From HLUCCA09 sp039822045 (GTDB lineage: Bacteria; Pseudomonadota; Alphaproteobacteria; Rhodobacterales; Rhodobacteraceae): a DNA stretch of 64,000 nt. The notes beneath the pieces were generated by a model. The model did not search any database, had not been told where the DNA came from, and saw nothing but the letters and a program-made list of their open reading frames with translations. Made by a program: the position numbers and the translations under genes. The stretch spans positions 1-64,000 of the forward strand of contig JBCBMY010000021.1 of assembly GCA_039822045.1 (NCBI GenBank), written 5' to 3'. Positions 48,600 to 56,135 of this stretch are shown piece by piece. The stretch's first letter is position 1; every line of letters starts with the position of its first letter.

Positions 48600-49970
48600 A
48601 TGCTCACCAACGATCAGCTCGCCCAGTGGGACCGCGAGCATTTCTTCCATCCATCGACCCATCTGGCGCAGCACGCCCGCGGCGACACGCCCTCGCGGAT
48701 CATCACGTGCGCCGAGGGCGCACACATCGTGGATCGGGATGGCATGCGGTTTCTCGACGCTTTCGCCGGGCTCTACTGCGTCAATATCGGGTACGGGCGC
48801 CAGGAGGTGGCCGACGCCATCGCAGAGCAGGCGCGCGAGTTGGCCTATTACCACGCCTATGTCGGACATGGCACCGAAGTATCGATCAAGCTGGCGCAGA
48901 TGGTGATGGAACGCGCGCCGGACCACATGTCGAAGGTCTATTTCGGGCTGGGTGGATCGGACGCGAATGAGACCAACGTCAAGTTTGTCTGGTACTACAA
49001 CAACATCCTCGGCAGGCCGGAAAAGAAGAAGATCATCGCGCGCTGGCGCGGATATCACGGATCGGGGCTGATGTCGGGCTCGCTGACGGGCCTGTCGATG
49101 TGGCATGCCAAGTTCGACCTGCCGCACGCCGCAGTCCGCCACACGACGGCGCCCTATTTCTATCGGCGGGACGACCTGTCGATGGACGAGGCCGCCTTTA
49201 CGGCCCACTGCGCCGCTGAGCTCGAGGCGCTGATCGAGGCCGAAGGGGCCGACACGATCGCCGCCTTCATTGCCGAGCCGATCCTAGGCACCGGGGGCAT
49301 CGTTCCTCCGCCAGCAGGCTATTGGGAGGCAATTCAGCCGATCCTGGCCAAGCATGACATCCTGCTCATTGCCGACGAGGTAGTGACGGGCTTCGGCCGC
49401 ATGGGCCGGATGTGGGGCTCGGAATATTACGGTCTGACGCCGGACATCATGACGATCGCCAAGGGGCTGACGTCAGCCTATGCGCCCCTTTCGGGGTCGA
49501 TCGTTTCGGACAAGGTGTGGCAGGTGCTGGCGCGCGGCACCGATGAAAACGGCCCCTTCGGCCATGGCTGGACCTATTCGGCACATCCGCTCTGCGCCGC
49601 CGCTGGCGTCGCCAATCTTCAACTGCTCGACAGTTTGGGGCTGGTGGCCAATGCCGACGCGGTTGGCCCCTACCTGACCCAGACACTGAAGGAGGCCGTG
49701 GCCGACCATCCCAATGTGGGCGAGGTGAGGGGCGCGGGCATGTTGAGCTCCGTTGAACTGGTGAAGGACCGGGACAGACGCACCTTCTTCGATCCGTCCG
49801 AGAAGATTGGCCCCCGCGTGATCGCGGCCATGCAGTCGAAGGGCGTTGTTGCGCGTGCGATGCCGCAAGGCGACATCCTGGGCTATGCGCCCCCGCTCTG
49901 CCTGACACGTGCCGAGGCCGATACGATCGTGTCGGCGACGAAAGCCGCGATCGAACAGGTGTGCGGCTGA
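48600..49970 (+). CDS. Class III (omega) aminotransferase, PLP-dependent
   Basis: The protein is 456 aa from the ATG at 48600 after GGAGG. PLP site residues are Asp259 (LLIADEVVTGFGR) and Lys288 (MTIAKGLTSAY), with the fold-type I segments YHGSGLMSG and GHGWTYSAHPLCAAAG. Overall it resembles putrescine/polyamine- or beta-alanine/taurine-pyruvate transaminases. It would move an amino group from a terminal amine to pyruvate or 2-oxoglutarate. It lies 11 bp before the DUF2478 gene. The exact donor is not readable. Confidence 0.9.
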   Translation: MLTNDQLAQWDREHFFHPSTHLAQHARGDTPSRIITCAEGAHIVDRDGMRFLDAFAGLYCVNIGYGRQEVADAIAEQARELAYYHAYVGHGTEVSIKLAQMVMERAPDHMSKVYFGLGGSDANETNVKFVWYYNNILGRPEKKKIIARWRGYHGSGLMSGSLTGLSMWHAKFDLPHAAVRHTTAPYFYRRDDLSMDEAAFTAHCAAELEALIEAEGADTIAAFIAEPILGTGGIVPPPAGYWEAIQPILAKHDILLIADEVVTGFGRMGRMWGSEYYGLTPDIMTIAKGLTSAYAPLSGSIVSDKVWQVLARGTDENGPFGHGWTYSAHPLCAAAGVANLQLLDSLGLVANADAVGPYLTQTLKEAVADHPNVGEVRGAGMLSSVELVKDRDRRTFFDPSEKIGPRVIAAMQSKGVVARAMPQGDILGYAPPLCLTRAEADTIVSATKAAIEQVCG

Positions 49971-49981
49971 GGGGCGGCGCG

Positions 49982-50494
49982 ATGCGGTTTGCCTATACCC
50001 ATGCGCCGGGCAAGGGCGAGACGGACGCGCTTTTGGCGGCTCTAGCGGAGCGACTGGCGGACGACGGCCTTCGCCCGCTTGGCGCCGTTCAGACCAATAC
50101 CGACCGGACCGACGGGCGCCCATGCGACATGGATCTCAAGATCCTGCCCGAAGGTCCTGTGATCCGGATCTCGCTTCTTCGGCCTGTGGGCTCGGTCGGG
50201 TGCCGGCTCGACGCCGATCAACTGGAACGCTCAACCGTCTTGGCCGCCGGTGCAATGGAGGCAGGGGGTGACGTGTTCTTGCTCAACAAGTTTGGCGAAC
50301 GCGAGGCGAGCGGCGGCGGCTTCCGCGAGGTTCTGGCCGAAGCGGTGGCGCGGGAGATCCCTGTGCTCGTGGGCGTCAATCCCAGCGGGCGCGACGGGTT
50401 CGCTGCGTTTGCCGGCGGTCTGGCCGAAGAGTTGGAGCCTAACCTCGATGCGCTGGCCGCCTGGGTGACTGAGGCACGCGCGGAGGCAAGCTGA
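49982..50494 (+). CDS. DUF2478 family protein
   Basis: The 170-aa protein starts MRFAYTHAPGKGETDALLAA, a P-loop-like opening but without a standard Walker A. It continues with GAVQTNTDRTDGRPCDMDLK, LRPVGSVGCRLDADQLERST and GDVFLLNKFGEREASGGGFR, matching DUF2478. The family resembles nucleotide-binding NTPase-like proteins and is often found near molybdate-transport or cofactor genes. Here modABC is 11 kb away. The stop of the upstream transaminase lies 11 bp before the start. Function unknown. Confidence 0.78.
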   Translation: MRFAYTHAPGKGETDALLAALAERLADDGLRPLGAVQTNTDRTDGRPCDMDLKILPEGPVIRISLLRPVGSVGCRLDADQLERSTVLAAGAMEAGGDVFLLNKFGEREASGGGFREVLAEAVAREIPVLVGVNPSGRDGFAAFAGGLAEELEPNLDALAAWVTEARAEAS

Positions 50495-50636
50495 ACTTCA
50501 GGCCGTCGAAGGGCGTCGTGGTGGAGACCTCAGGTGTTAAGTCGCCGCTCAAGGCAGAGCACAAGCGGGCCATCCATTGGTAAGCAGCGCACTCTCTCGT
50601 GCCGGAGCCGGAGCGGCCGCCACTGGGCGAGACGGA

Positions 50637-51932
50637 TCAGCAGTCGAGGGTCGTGCGCCGCTCCCACTCGGTGAGGTGGCGCATATAGTCGGTCCATTCC
50701 TCGTGCTTGAACTTGATAAAGGAAGCTGCGGCGTCTGCGCCCATGCCGTTGCAGAGTTCGGTGTCGGCTTCGAGCGCGCGGACCGCGTCGAGCAGGTTGA
50801 GCGGAAGGCGCGCCGCTTCGACCTTGTGGCCCTCGGTGTACATGTCGATATCGAGCCGCTCGCCGGGATCGGTGTTTTTTGCAACGCCATCGAGACCGGC
50901 CGCCAACAGCGCGGCTGGCATGAGATAGGGATTGGCCGCTCCGTCGGGCAAGCGCAGTTCGATCCGCCCGGGCCCCGGCACGCGCACCATGTGGGTGCGG
51001 TTGTTGCCCGCCCAGGTCACCGTATTGGGGGACCATGTCGCCCCGGATGACGTAACAGGCGCGTTGAGCCGCTTGTAGGAGTTCACGGCGGGGTTCAGGA
51101 CCGCAGTGAGGCCCTGCGCATGGGCCATCAGGCCGCCGAGGAAGGCGCGCGCGGTATCCGACATGCCGAGCGCATCGTCGCCTTCGAAGAGATTTTCGCC
51201 GGCGCTGTTCCAGAGTGAAACGTGAGCGTGGCAGCCATTCCCCGTCAGTTGCGCAAAGGGCTTGGGCATGAAGGTGGCGCGCAGGCCATGCCGCTCGGCG
51301 ACGGAGCGGACCATGAACTTGAAAAACGCGTGCCGGTCTGCGGTGACGAGCGCGTCGGCGAAGTCCCAGTTCATCTCGAACTGCCCGTTCGCATCTTCAT
51401 GGTCGTTCTGGTAGGGGCCCCAGCCGAGGTCGAGCATGTGGGTGCAGATCTCGGCGATCACGTCGTAGCGCCGCATCAGCGCATCCTGATCATAGCAGGG
51501 CTTGGACTGGATATCGGACGGGTCCGAGATCGCGTCGCCCTGGGGCGTCACCAGGAAGAACTCGCACTCGACCCCGTGTTTGAGGTGCATATCGGCCTCG
51601 ACCGCCTTCGCGACAGCGGCCTTGAGGGCGACGCGTGGGGCGCGCGCGAACGGCACGCCGTTATAGTGGACATCGGCGGCGAGCCAGCCGACCTCGGGCT
51701 TCCAGGGGAGTTGGATCAGGCTGTCGGGGTCTGGAATTGCCAGGATATCGGCATCGGCTGGCGACATGTCCAGCCAGGCCGCAAACCCCGCAAAGCCCGC
51801 GCCGTCGACCGCCATCTCGGCGATGGCAGCGGCCGGCACAAGCTTGGCGCGCTGAACGCCCAACAGGTCGGTGAAGGAGATCAGGAAGAACCGGATCCCC
51901 TTTTCCTGTGCGGCCTTGCTCAAATCAGTCAT
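50637..51932 (-). CDS. glnT: Type III glutamine synthetase / gamma-glutamylmethylamide synthetase-like
   Basis: The 431-aa protein starts MTDLSKAAQEKGIRFFLISF with GAGGGG upstream. It has the GS barrel with catalytic segments VECEFFLVTP, GPYQNDHEDANGQFEMN, LTGNGCHAHVSLW, NSYKRLNAP and GRIELRLPDGAANPYLMPAA. Whole-protein similarity is to the GlnT/GmaS branch: GmaS makes gamma-glutamylmethylamide from glutamate, methylamine and ATP, while GlnT makes glutamine. The three upstream genes are the subunits of an N-methylglutamate-synthase or GlxBCD-type enzyme, so either reading gives a glutamate-ligase plus synthase pair. No N-methylglutamate dehydrogenase genes are in the window. Confidence 0.88.
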   Translation of the reverse strand: MTDLSKAAQEKGIRFFLISFTDLLGVQRAKLVPAAAIAEMAVDGAGFAGFAAWLDMSPADADILAIPDPDSLIQLPWKPEVGWLAADVHYNGVPFARAPRVALKAAVAKAVEADMHLKHGVECEFFLVTPQGDAISDPSDIQSKPCYDQDALMRRYDVIAEICTHMLDLGWGPYQNDHEDANGQFEMNWDFADALVTADRHAFFKFMVRSVAERHGLRATFMPKPFAQLTGNGCHAHVSLWNSAGENLFEGDDALGMSDTARAFLGGLMAHAQGLTAVLNPAVNSYKRLNAPVTSSGATWSPNTVTWAGNNRTHMVRVPGPGRIELRLPDGAANPYLMPAALLAAGLDGVAKNTDPGERLDIDMYTEGHKVEAARLPLNLLDAVRALEADTELCNGMGADAAASFIKFKHEEWTDYMRHLTEWERRTTLDC

Positions 51933-51942
51933 TCTTGCCCCC

Positions 51943-53295
51943 TCAGGTTGACCGGCCCGGAACCCAATCCGTTCCGGCCAATGGTACGCCCGCCATCGCA
52001 GCGCTCTCGACCGTGAGCGCAACCAGATCCTCGGGCTCGAGATTGAGCACGTGGCTCTTGCCGCAGGCGCGGGCGATGGTTTGCACCTCCAGCGTCATCA
52101 CGTTGAGGTAGTTGGCCAATCGCCGCCCGGCCGCGACCGGGTCGAGCCGAGCCGCAAGAGTTGGATCCTGGGTGGTGATCCCCGCCGGATCTTGCCCCTC
52201 GTGCCAGTCGTCGTAGGCGCCGGCCGTCGTGCCAAGGGCCTGGTATTCGACCTCGAGCGCCGGGTCATTGTCGCCCAGCGCCACGAGTGCAGCCGTTCCG
52301 ATCGACGTCGCGTCGGCCCCGAGCGCCAGGGCCTTGGCGACATCGGCCCCGCTTCGGATGCCACCGGAGACGATGAGTTGCACGGTGCGGTGCATGTTCA
52401 GATCCTTGAGCGCCTGCACCGCCGGCCGGATCGCGGCAAGGATCGGAATGCCGACATGCTCGATGAAGACATTCTGCGTCGCGGCTGTGCCGCCCTGCAT
52501 TCCGTCGAGCACAACGGCATCTGCGCCTGACTTCACCGCAAGCGCCGTGTCGTAGTAGGGCCGTGAGGCGCCGACCTTCACGTAGATGGGCACTTGCCAG
52601 CGCGTGATCTCGCGCAATTCCTGGATCTTGATTTCCAGATCGTCGGGGCCCGTCCAGTCGGGATGCCGGCAGGCCGAGCGCTGGTCGATACCCTCAGGCA
52701 AGGTGCGCATCTCGGCCACGCGTGGCCCGATTTTCTGGCCGAGCAGCATCCCTCCTCCGCCCGGTTTGGCGCCCTGCCCCACGACCACTTCGATGGCATC
52801 GGCCTTGCGCAGATCGTCGGGGTTCATGCCATAGCGCGAGGGGAGCAGTTGGTAGACCAGCAGTTTGGATTGGCCGCGCTCCTCGGGCGTCATGCCTCCG
52901 TCGCCAGTGGTGGTCGACGTTCCGGCCGCGTTCGCCCCGCGCCCGAGCGCCTCCTTCGCTTGGGCCGAAAGCGACCCGAAGGACATGCCGGCGATCGTGA
53001 TTGGCGTACGCAGAACCACGGGCTTCGCCGCGTGTCGCGCGCCGACGACCACCTCGGTGTCACAGCGCTCGCGGTAGCCCTCAAGCGGATAGCGCGAGAT
53101 CGAGGCCCCAAGAAACAGGAGATCGTCGAAATGGGGCACGCGGCGTTTGGCGCCGCCGCCGCGAATGTCGTAGATCCCCGTTGCCGCGGCCCGGCGGATC
53201 TCGGACAGGGTATGGTCGTCGAACGTGGCCGACTTCACGGGCGTCGTGCGCGGGGCGCCGGAGCTGTCGCTGCGCTCGGTTGACTGATCGTTCAT
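51943..53295 (-). CDS. FMN-binding glutamate synthase-like subunit (MgsC/GlxD-type)
   Basis: The 450-aa protein matches the FMN/central domain of glutamate synthase: ITIAGMSFGSLSAQAKEALG, STTTGDGGMTPEERG, VEVVVGQGAKPGGGGMLLGQ, PIYVKVGAS, ADAVVLDGMQGGTAA and LIVSGGIRSGADVAKALALG. The family-typical [Fe-S] cysteine cluster near the FMN site appears only partly represented (RACGKSH near the end). Together with the amidotransferase and GXGXG subunits it would transfer an amino group to 2-oxoglutarate or a related acceptor. It lies 24 bp after the GXGXG gene and 10 bp before glnT. Confidence 0.9.
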   Translation of the reverse strand: MNDQSTERSDSSGAPRTTPVKSATFDDHTLSEIRRAAATGIYDIRGGGAKRRVPHFDDLLFLGASISRYPLEGYRERCDTEVVVGARHAAKPVVLRTPITIAGMSFGSLSAQAKEALGRGANAAGTSTTTGDGGMTPEERGQSKLLVYQLLPSRYGMNPDDLRKADAIEVVVGQGAKPGGGGMLLGQKIGPRVAEMRTLPEGIDQRSACRHPDWTGPDDLEIKIQELREITRWQVPIYVKVGASRPYYDTALAVKSGADAVVLDGMQGGTAATQNVFIEHVGIPILAAIRPAVQALKDLNMHRTVQLIVSGGIRSGADVAKALALGADATSIGTAALVALGDNDPALEVEYQALGTTAGAYDDWHEGQDPAGITTQDPTLAARLDPVAAGRRLANYLNVMTLEVQTIARACGKSHVLNLEPEDLVALTVESAAMAGVPLAGTDWVPGRST

Positions 53296-53319
53296 GTCAC
53301 TCTCCGGTCGCGCATCGCC

Positions 53320-54021
53320 TCAATAGGCGCCCGCATTGTCGATCTTGAAGTGATAGAGCGCGCGGGCCGATCCGTAGCGGGTGAACTCTTCCGGCGCGGC
53401 CTCCATGCCGGCGCGGGCCAGAATGTCGCGCAGGGTGTCGAGATGTTCCGCACGCATGGGTTTTTCGACGCAATCCGTGCCGAGGCGAGCCACCTTGCCG
53501 CGCACAAATAGGCGGGCCTCGTAGATCGAGTCGCCCAGATCCTCGCCCGCATCGCCCAACACAACGAGGTTGCCGGCCTGGGCCATGAAGGCCGACATAT
53601 GGCCGACATTTCCGCCGACGACGATATCGACGCCCTTCATCGAGATGCCACAGCGCGCGCTCGCGTTGCCTTCGATGACCACAAGGCCGCCGTGGCCGGT
53701 GGCCGCGGCCGATTGGCTTGCATCGCCTGTGACGCGCACGACGCCCGACATGATGTTTTCTGCAAGACCGGTGCCGGCATTGCCGCGAACCGTGACCTCG
53801 GCATGCTGGTTCATCCCCGCGCAATAGTAGCCGACATGGCCCTCGATGCTGACTGAGACCGGCGCGTCGAGGCCGCAGGCCAGCGCGTGCCGTCCGCCAG
53901 GATTGAGCATGGCAAACGCCCCGTCTTGGGCCGTTTGGAGGGCGGTGTTGGCGTCTTTCACCGGCGTGTTCTGCAGATCGAGCACCGTGACGTTTCGCGC
54001 GAGATTCGGGGCGTCGCTCAT
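53320..54021 (-). CDS. GXGXG-domain glutamate synthase-like subunit (MgsB/GlxC-type)
   Basis: The 233-aa protein is built from beta-helix GXGXG repeats: VSIEGHVGYYCAGMN, VTVRGNAGTGLAEN, VVIEGNASARCGISMKG, IVVGGNVGHMSAFMAQ and LVVLGDAGEDLGDSIY. This is the C-terminal domain of GltB as a separate protein, shared with FwdC/FmdC subunits. It starts at the ATG at 54021, 10 bp after the amidotransferase stop. Structural and channelling role in the three-subunit synthase. Confidence 0.9.
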   Translation of the reverse strand: MSDAPNLARNVTVLDLQNTPVKDANTALQTAQDGAFAMLNPGGRHALACGLDAPVSVSIEGHVGYYCAGMNQHAEVTVRGNAGTGLAENIMSGVVRVTGDASQSAAATGHGGLVVIEGNASARCGISMKGVDIVVGGNVGHMSAFMAQAGNLVVLGDAGEDLGDSIYEARLFVRGKVARLGTDCVEKPMRAEHLDTLRDILARAGMEAAPEEFTRYGSARALYHFKIDNAGAY

Positions 54022-54031
54022 GCCGCGACCT

Positions 54032-54940
54032 TCATGCCGCCACCTGCATACCGTCAGGGCCCCAGGTGTAGATCGTGCTGGGCTCGGGCTCCCAAATCCG
54101 GGCGCGTTCGACACCCGGCAACTGCGCGATGGCTCGGAATTCACTGGCCATTGCGACCCATTGGTCGGTCTCGGCAAGCACGGCGGGTTTGCAGGCGATC
54201 GGGTCGCGCAGGACGGCGAACCCGTCGCGGGTGCCGATGGTGAGCGTATAAAAGCCATCGAGCCGCGACAGAGCCGCCTCGAGTGCCTGAGGAAGTGTAT
54301 CGCCCTCCCGCATACGCCATGCCAGGAAGGCCGCCGCGACCTCGCTATCGTTCTCGGTTTGAAGGGTCTCGCCGCGTGATTCGAGGACCTCGCGCAGCAG
54401 GTGATGGTTCGAGAGCGAGCCGTTGTGCACCAAGCAGGTGTCGGCGCCGGTGGAGAACGGATGCGACCCGGCAATTGTAACGGCGCTTTCGGTCGCCATT
54501 CGGGTGTGGGCGAGCCCATGGGTGCCGCTGCGGCCGGCAAGCCCGAAGGTGCGGGCCACCGCCATCGGGTCGCCGATCCCCTTGAACAATTCGATGGCTT
54601 CGCCGGCGGCGAGGACGCTGAGGTCCGGGAAGGCCTCGATCAAATGACGTCGCGCCTCGTGGAGGTCGGCCGCGGTGCGCAAGAGGCCATGATCGGCGAT
54701 GCGCTCGATATCGCAGGGCGATCCGGTTGCCTGCGCGAGCGATGCAGCGGCGGCCTCCCAATCGAACCCCTTTGGTGCAAGGCACGACAGAGTAGGGCGG
54801 GCCGGGCCGTCACGGTAGATCGCAAAGCCGGCGCTGTCGGGCCCGCGTTCGCACATCTCGGCAAGCATCGGCAGCATGAGTGACCCAAGGCGCGGGTAGA
54901 GGCCCGGGTCTTTCAGAAACAGACCGACGATCCCGCACAT
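54032..54940 (-). CDS. Class II glutamine amidotransferase subunit (MgsA/GlxB-type)
   Basis: The 302-aa protein has the N-terminal nucleophile Cys2 (MCGIVGLFLKDPG) and the class II features CERGPDSAGFAIY, LAHTRMATESAVTIAGSHPF and LVHNGSLSNHHLLREVLESR. It corresponds to the glutaminase domain of GltB as a free subunit and releases ammonia from glutamine or gamma-glutamyl amides for the partner subunits. First gene of the glxBCD/mgsABC-like operon. The XRE-cupin gene lies 136 bp upstream on the same strand. Confidence 0.92.
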   Translation of the reverse strand: MCGIVGLFLKDPGLYPRLGSLMLPMLAEMCERGPDSAGFAIYRDGPARPTLSCLAPKGFDWEAAAASLAQATGSPCDIERIADHGLLRTAADLHEARRHLIEAFPDLSVLAAGEAIELFKGIGDPMAVARTFGLAGRSGTHGLAHTRMATESAVTIAGSHPFSTGADTCLVHNGSLSNHHLLREVLESRGETLQTENDSEVAAAFLAWRMREGDTLPQALEAALSRLDGFYTLTIGTRDGFAVLRDPIACKPAVLAETDQWVAMASEFRAIAQLPGVERARIWEPEPSTIYTWGPDGMQVAA

Positions 54941-55076
54941 TCGCTTGCCTCCGTCTCTTCAGTTGGCGCTGGAAGCGACGTTGCGACAGACCGCTCGACG
55001 TGTCAACAGACAGTGAAATTTCTTTCCTGTGGGGAAAATCAACAGGTGCTCGCGCCTGGACATCGGTTTCGAGATT

Positions 55077-55706
55077 TCACTCGGGAGGGGGCGTCACGAT
55101 TATGGACAGGTAGCGCGCGGGCAGTTCCGGCATCGCCTCGGGCCCGTGAGGGGCCAGAGCGTCGAGGAACAGCGCATCGCCGGGCCGCAGATCATAGCTG
55201 GTTTCGGCGTGGCGGTAGGTCACTCGGCCGGCCAGCATATAGATGAACTCGTGCCCCGGATGCTGGAAGCTCGTGTAGGGCTCGGCGTCCGCGTCGAGCG
55301 AAATCAGGTAGGGCTCGATCTGAACGGCGGACCGAAGGGCATGGCCGAGAAGTTCATAGACATGGCCGGCCCGGGTGCCGCGCCGATCGATCCGTACACC
55401 CCGTCCTGCCGGCACATGGCTCACATCGCGGCGGACACCGAAATCCTGGAAGAAGATCGAGATCGGGACGTTCAGCGTTTGGGCCAGGGCCTTGAGCGTG
55501 GAGAGCGAGGGCGAGGTTTGGCCGTTCTCGATCTTGCTGACCATCCCGACGGAGAGGTCGGTCGCGCGCGCCAAGTCGGATAGTGTGAAGCCGAGACCCT
55601 GCCGCAAAGAACGGACCTTCTTGCCGATGGTTGCTTCCAGGCTTTCGGCCTGGGCGTGCGCCCCATCGGACCCGGCTCCAATAGTCGGACCGTCTTGATC
55701 GGTCAT
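55077..55706 (-). CDS. XRE-cupin transcriptional regulator
   Basis: The 209-aa protein has an XRE helix-turn-helix (IGKKVRSLRQGLGFTLSDLA, LSVGMVSKIENGQTSPSLST) at about residues 27-82, a linker, then a small-molecule-binding cupin barrel (FQHPGHEFIYMLAGRVTYRH, YDLRPGDALFLDALAPHGPE) at about 145-205. Such regulators repress amine, amino-acid or polyamine genes until ligand binds. Two TCAACAG direct repeats at 55003-55009 and 55041-55047, between this gene and the operon start, could be its sites. An N-terminal 25-residue tail is low complexity. Confidence 0.9.
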   Translation of the reverse strand: MTDQDGPTIGAGSDGAHAQAESLEATIGKKVRSLRQGLGFTLSDLARATDLSVGMVSKIENGQTSPSLSTLKALAQTLNVPISIFFQDFGVRRDVSHVPAGRGVRIDRRGTRAGHVYELLGHALRSAVQIEPYLISLDADAEPYTSFQHPGHEFIYMLAGRVTYRHAETSYDLRPGDALFLDALAPHGPEAMPELPARYLSIIVTPPPE

Positions 55707-55844
55707 CGCCGCGCCACACCGGACACGCGCGGCAGCCTGCGCTGCAGGCTCCCTTTGGGGTTCAAATTCGGGTTGGGCCGGTCCATCGCATTACTGTGGC
55801 GCTGGGTGGAGCGACAGGCAACCGGATCTCGGCGGCGCTACGGC

Positions 55845-56135
55845 CTATGGCTTTAGTTCAACCTCGACGAAGACAATGTCGGACGGGCCCCGGTTGGTCA
55901 CATTGTGCGAGACACCGGCGCCTCGAAAGTACGATTGGCCGGAGGTGAGCGGGGCTTCCGTGACTGCACCGCCGGGGTCGTAGATTGTAAGCGTGCCGGC
56001 GATCACGGGCACGATCACGTAATCATACTCGTGCACATGGTGACCTGTTTCGCTGCCTGGTGGCAGACGCCATTGCGTGACCCGAACGCGATCATTGTCT
56101 TCCTGCAGACTGCTGGTGGCGGGCCCCAGTGTCAT
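55845..56135 (-). CDS. Small single-domain cupin protein
   Basis: The protein is 96 aa from the ATG at 56135 (GGGGAG upstream), overlapping the HyuA stop by 4 bp. The double-stranded beta-helix motif is clear: PPGSETGHHVHEYDYVIVPV gives the metal-binding His-x-His, Glu/Asp pattern, and ENGQ-like SGQSYFRGAGVSHNVTNRGP gives the second His. It may be an isomerase, lyase or ligand-binding accessory for the hydantoinase/oxoprolinase-like enzyme encoded just upstream. Confidence 0.85.
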   Translation of the reverse strand: MTLGPATSSLQEDNDRVRVTQWRLPPGSETGHHVHEYDYVIVPVIAGTLTIYDPGGAVTEAPLTSGQSYFRGAGVSHNVTNRGPSDIVFVEVELKP

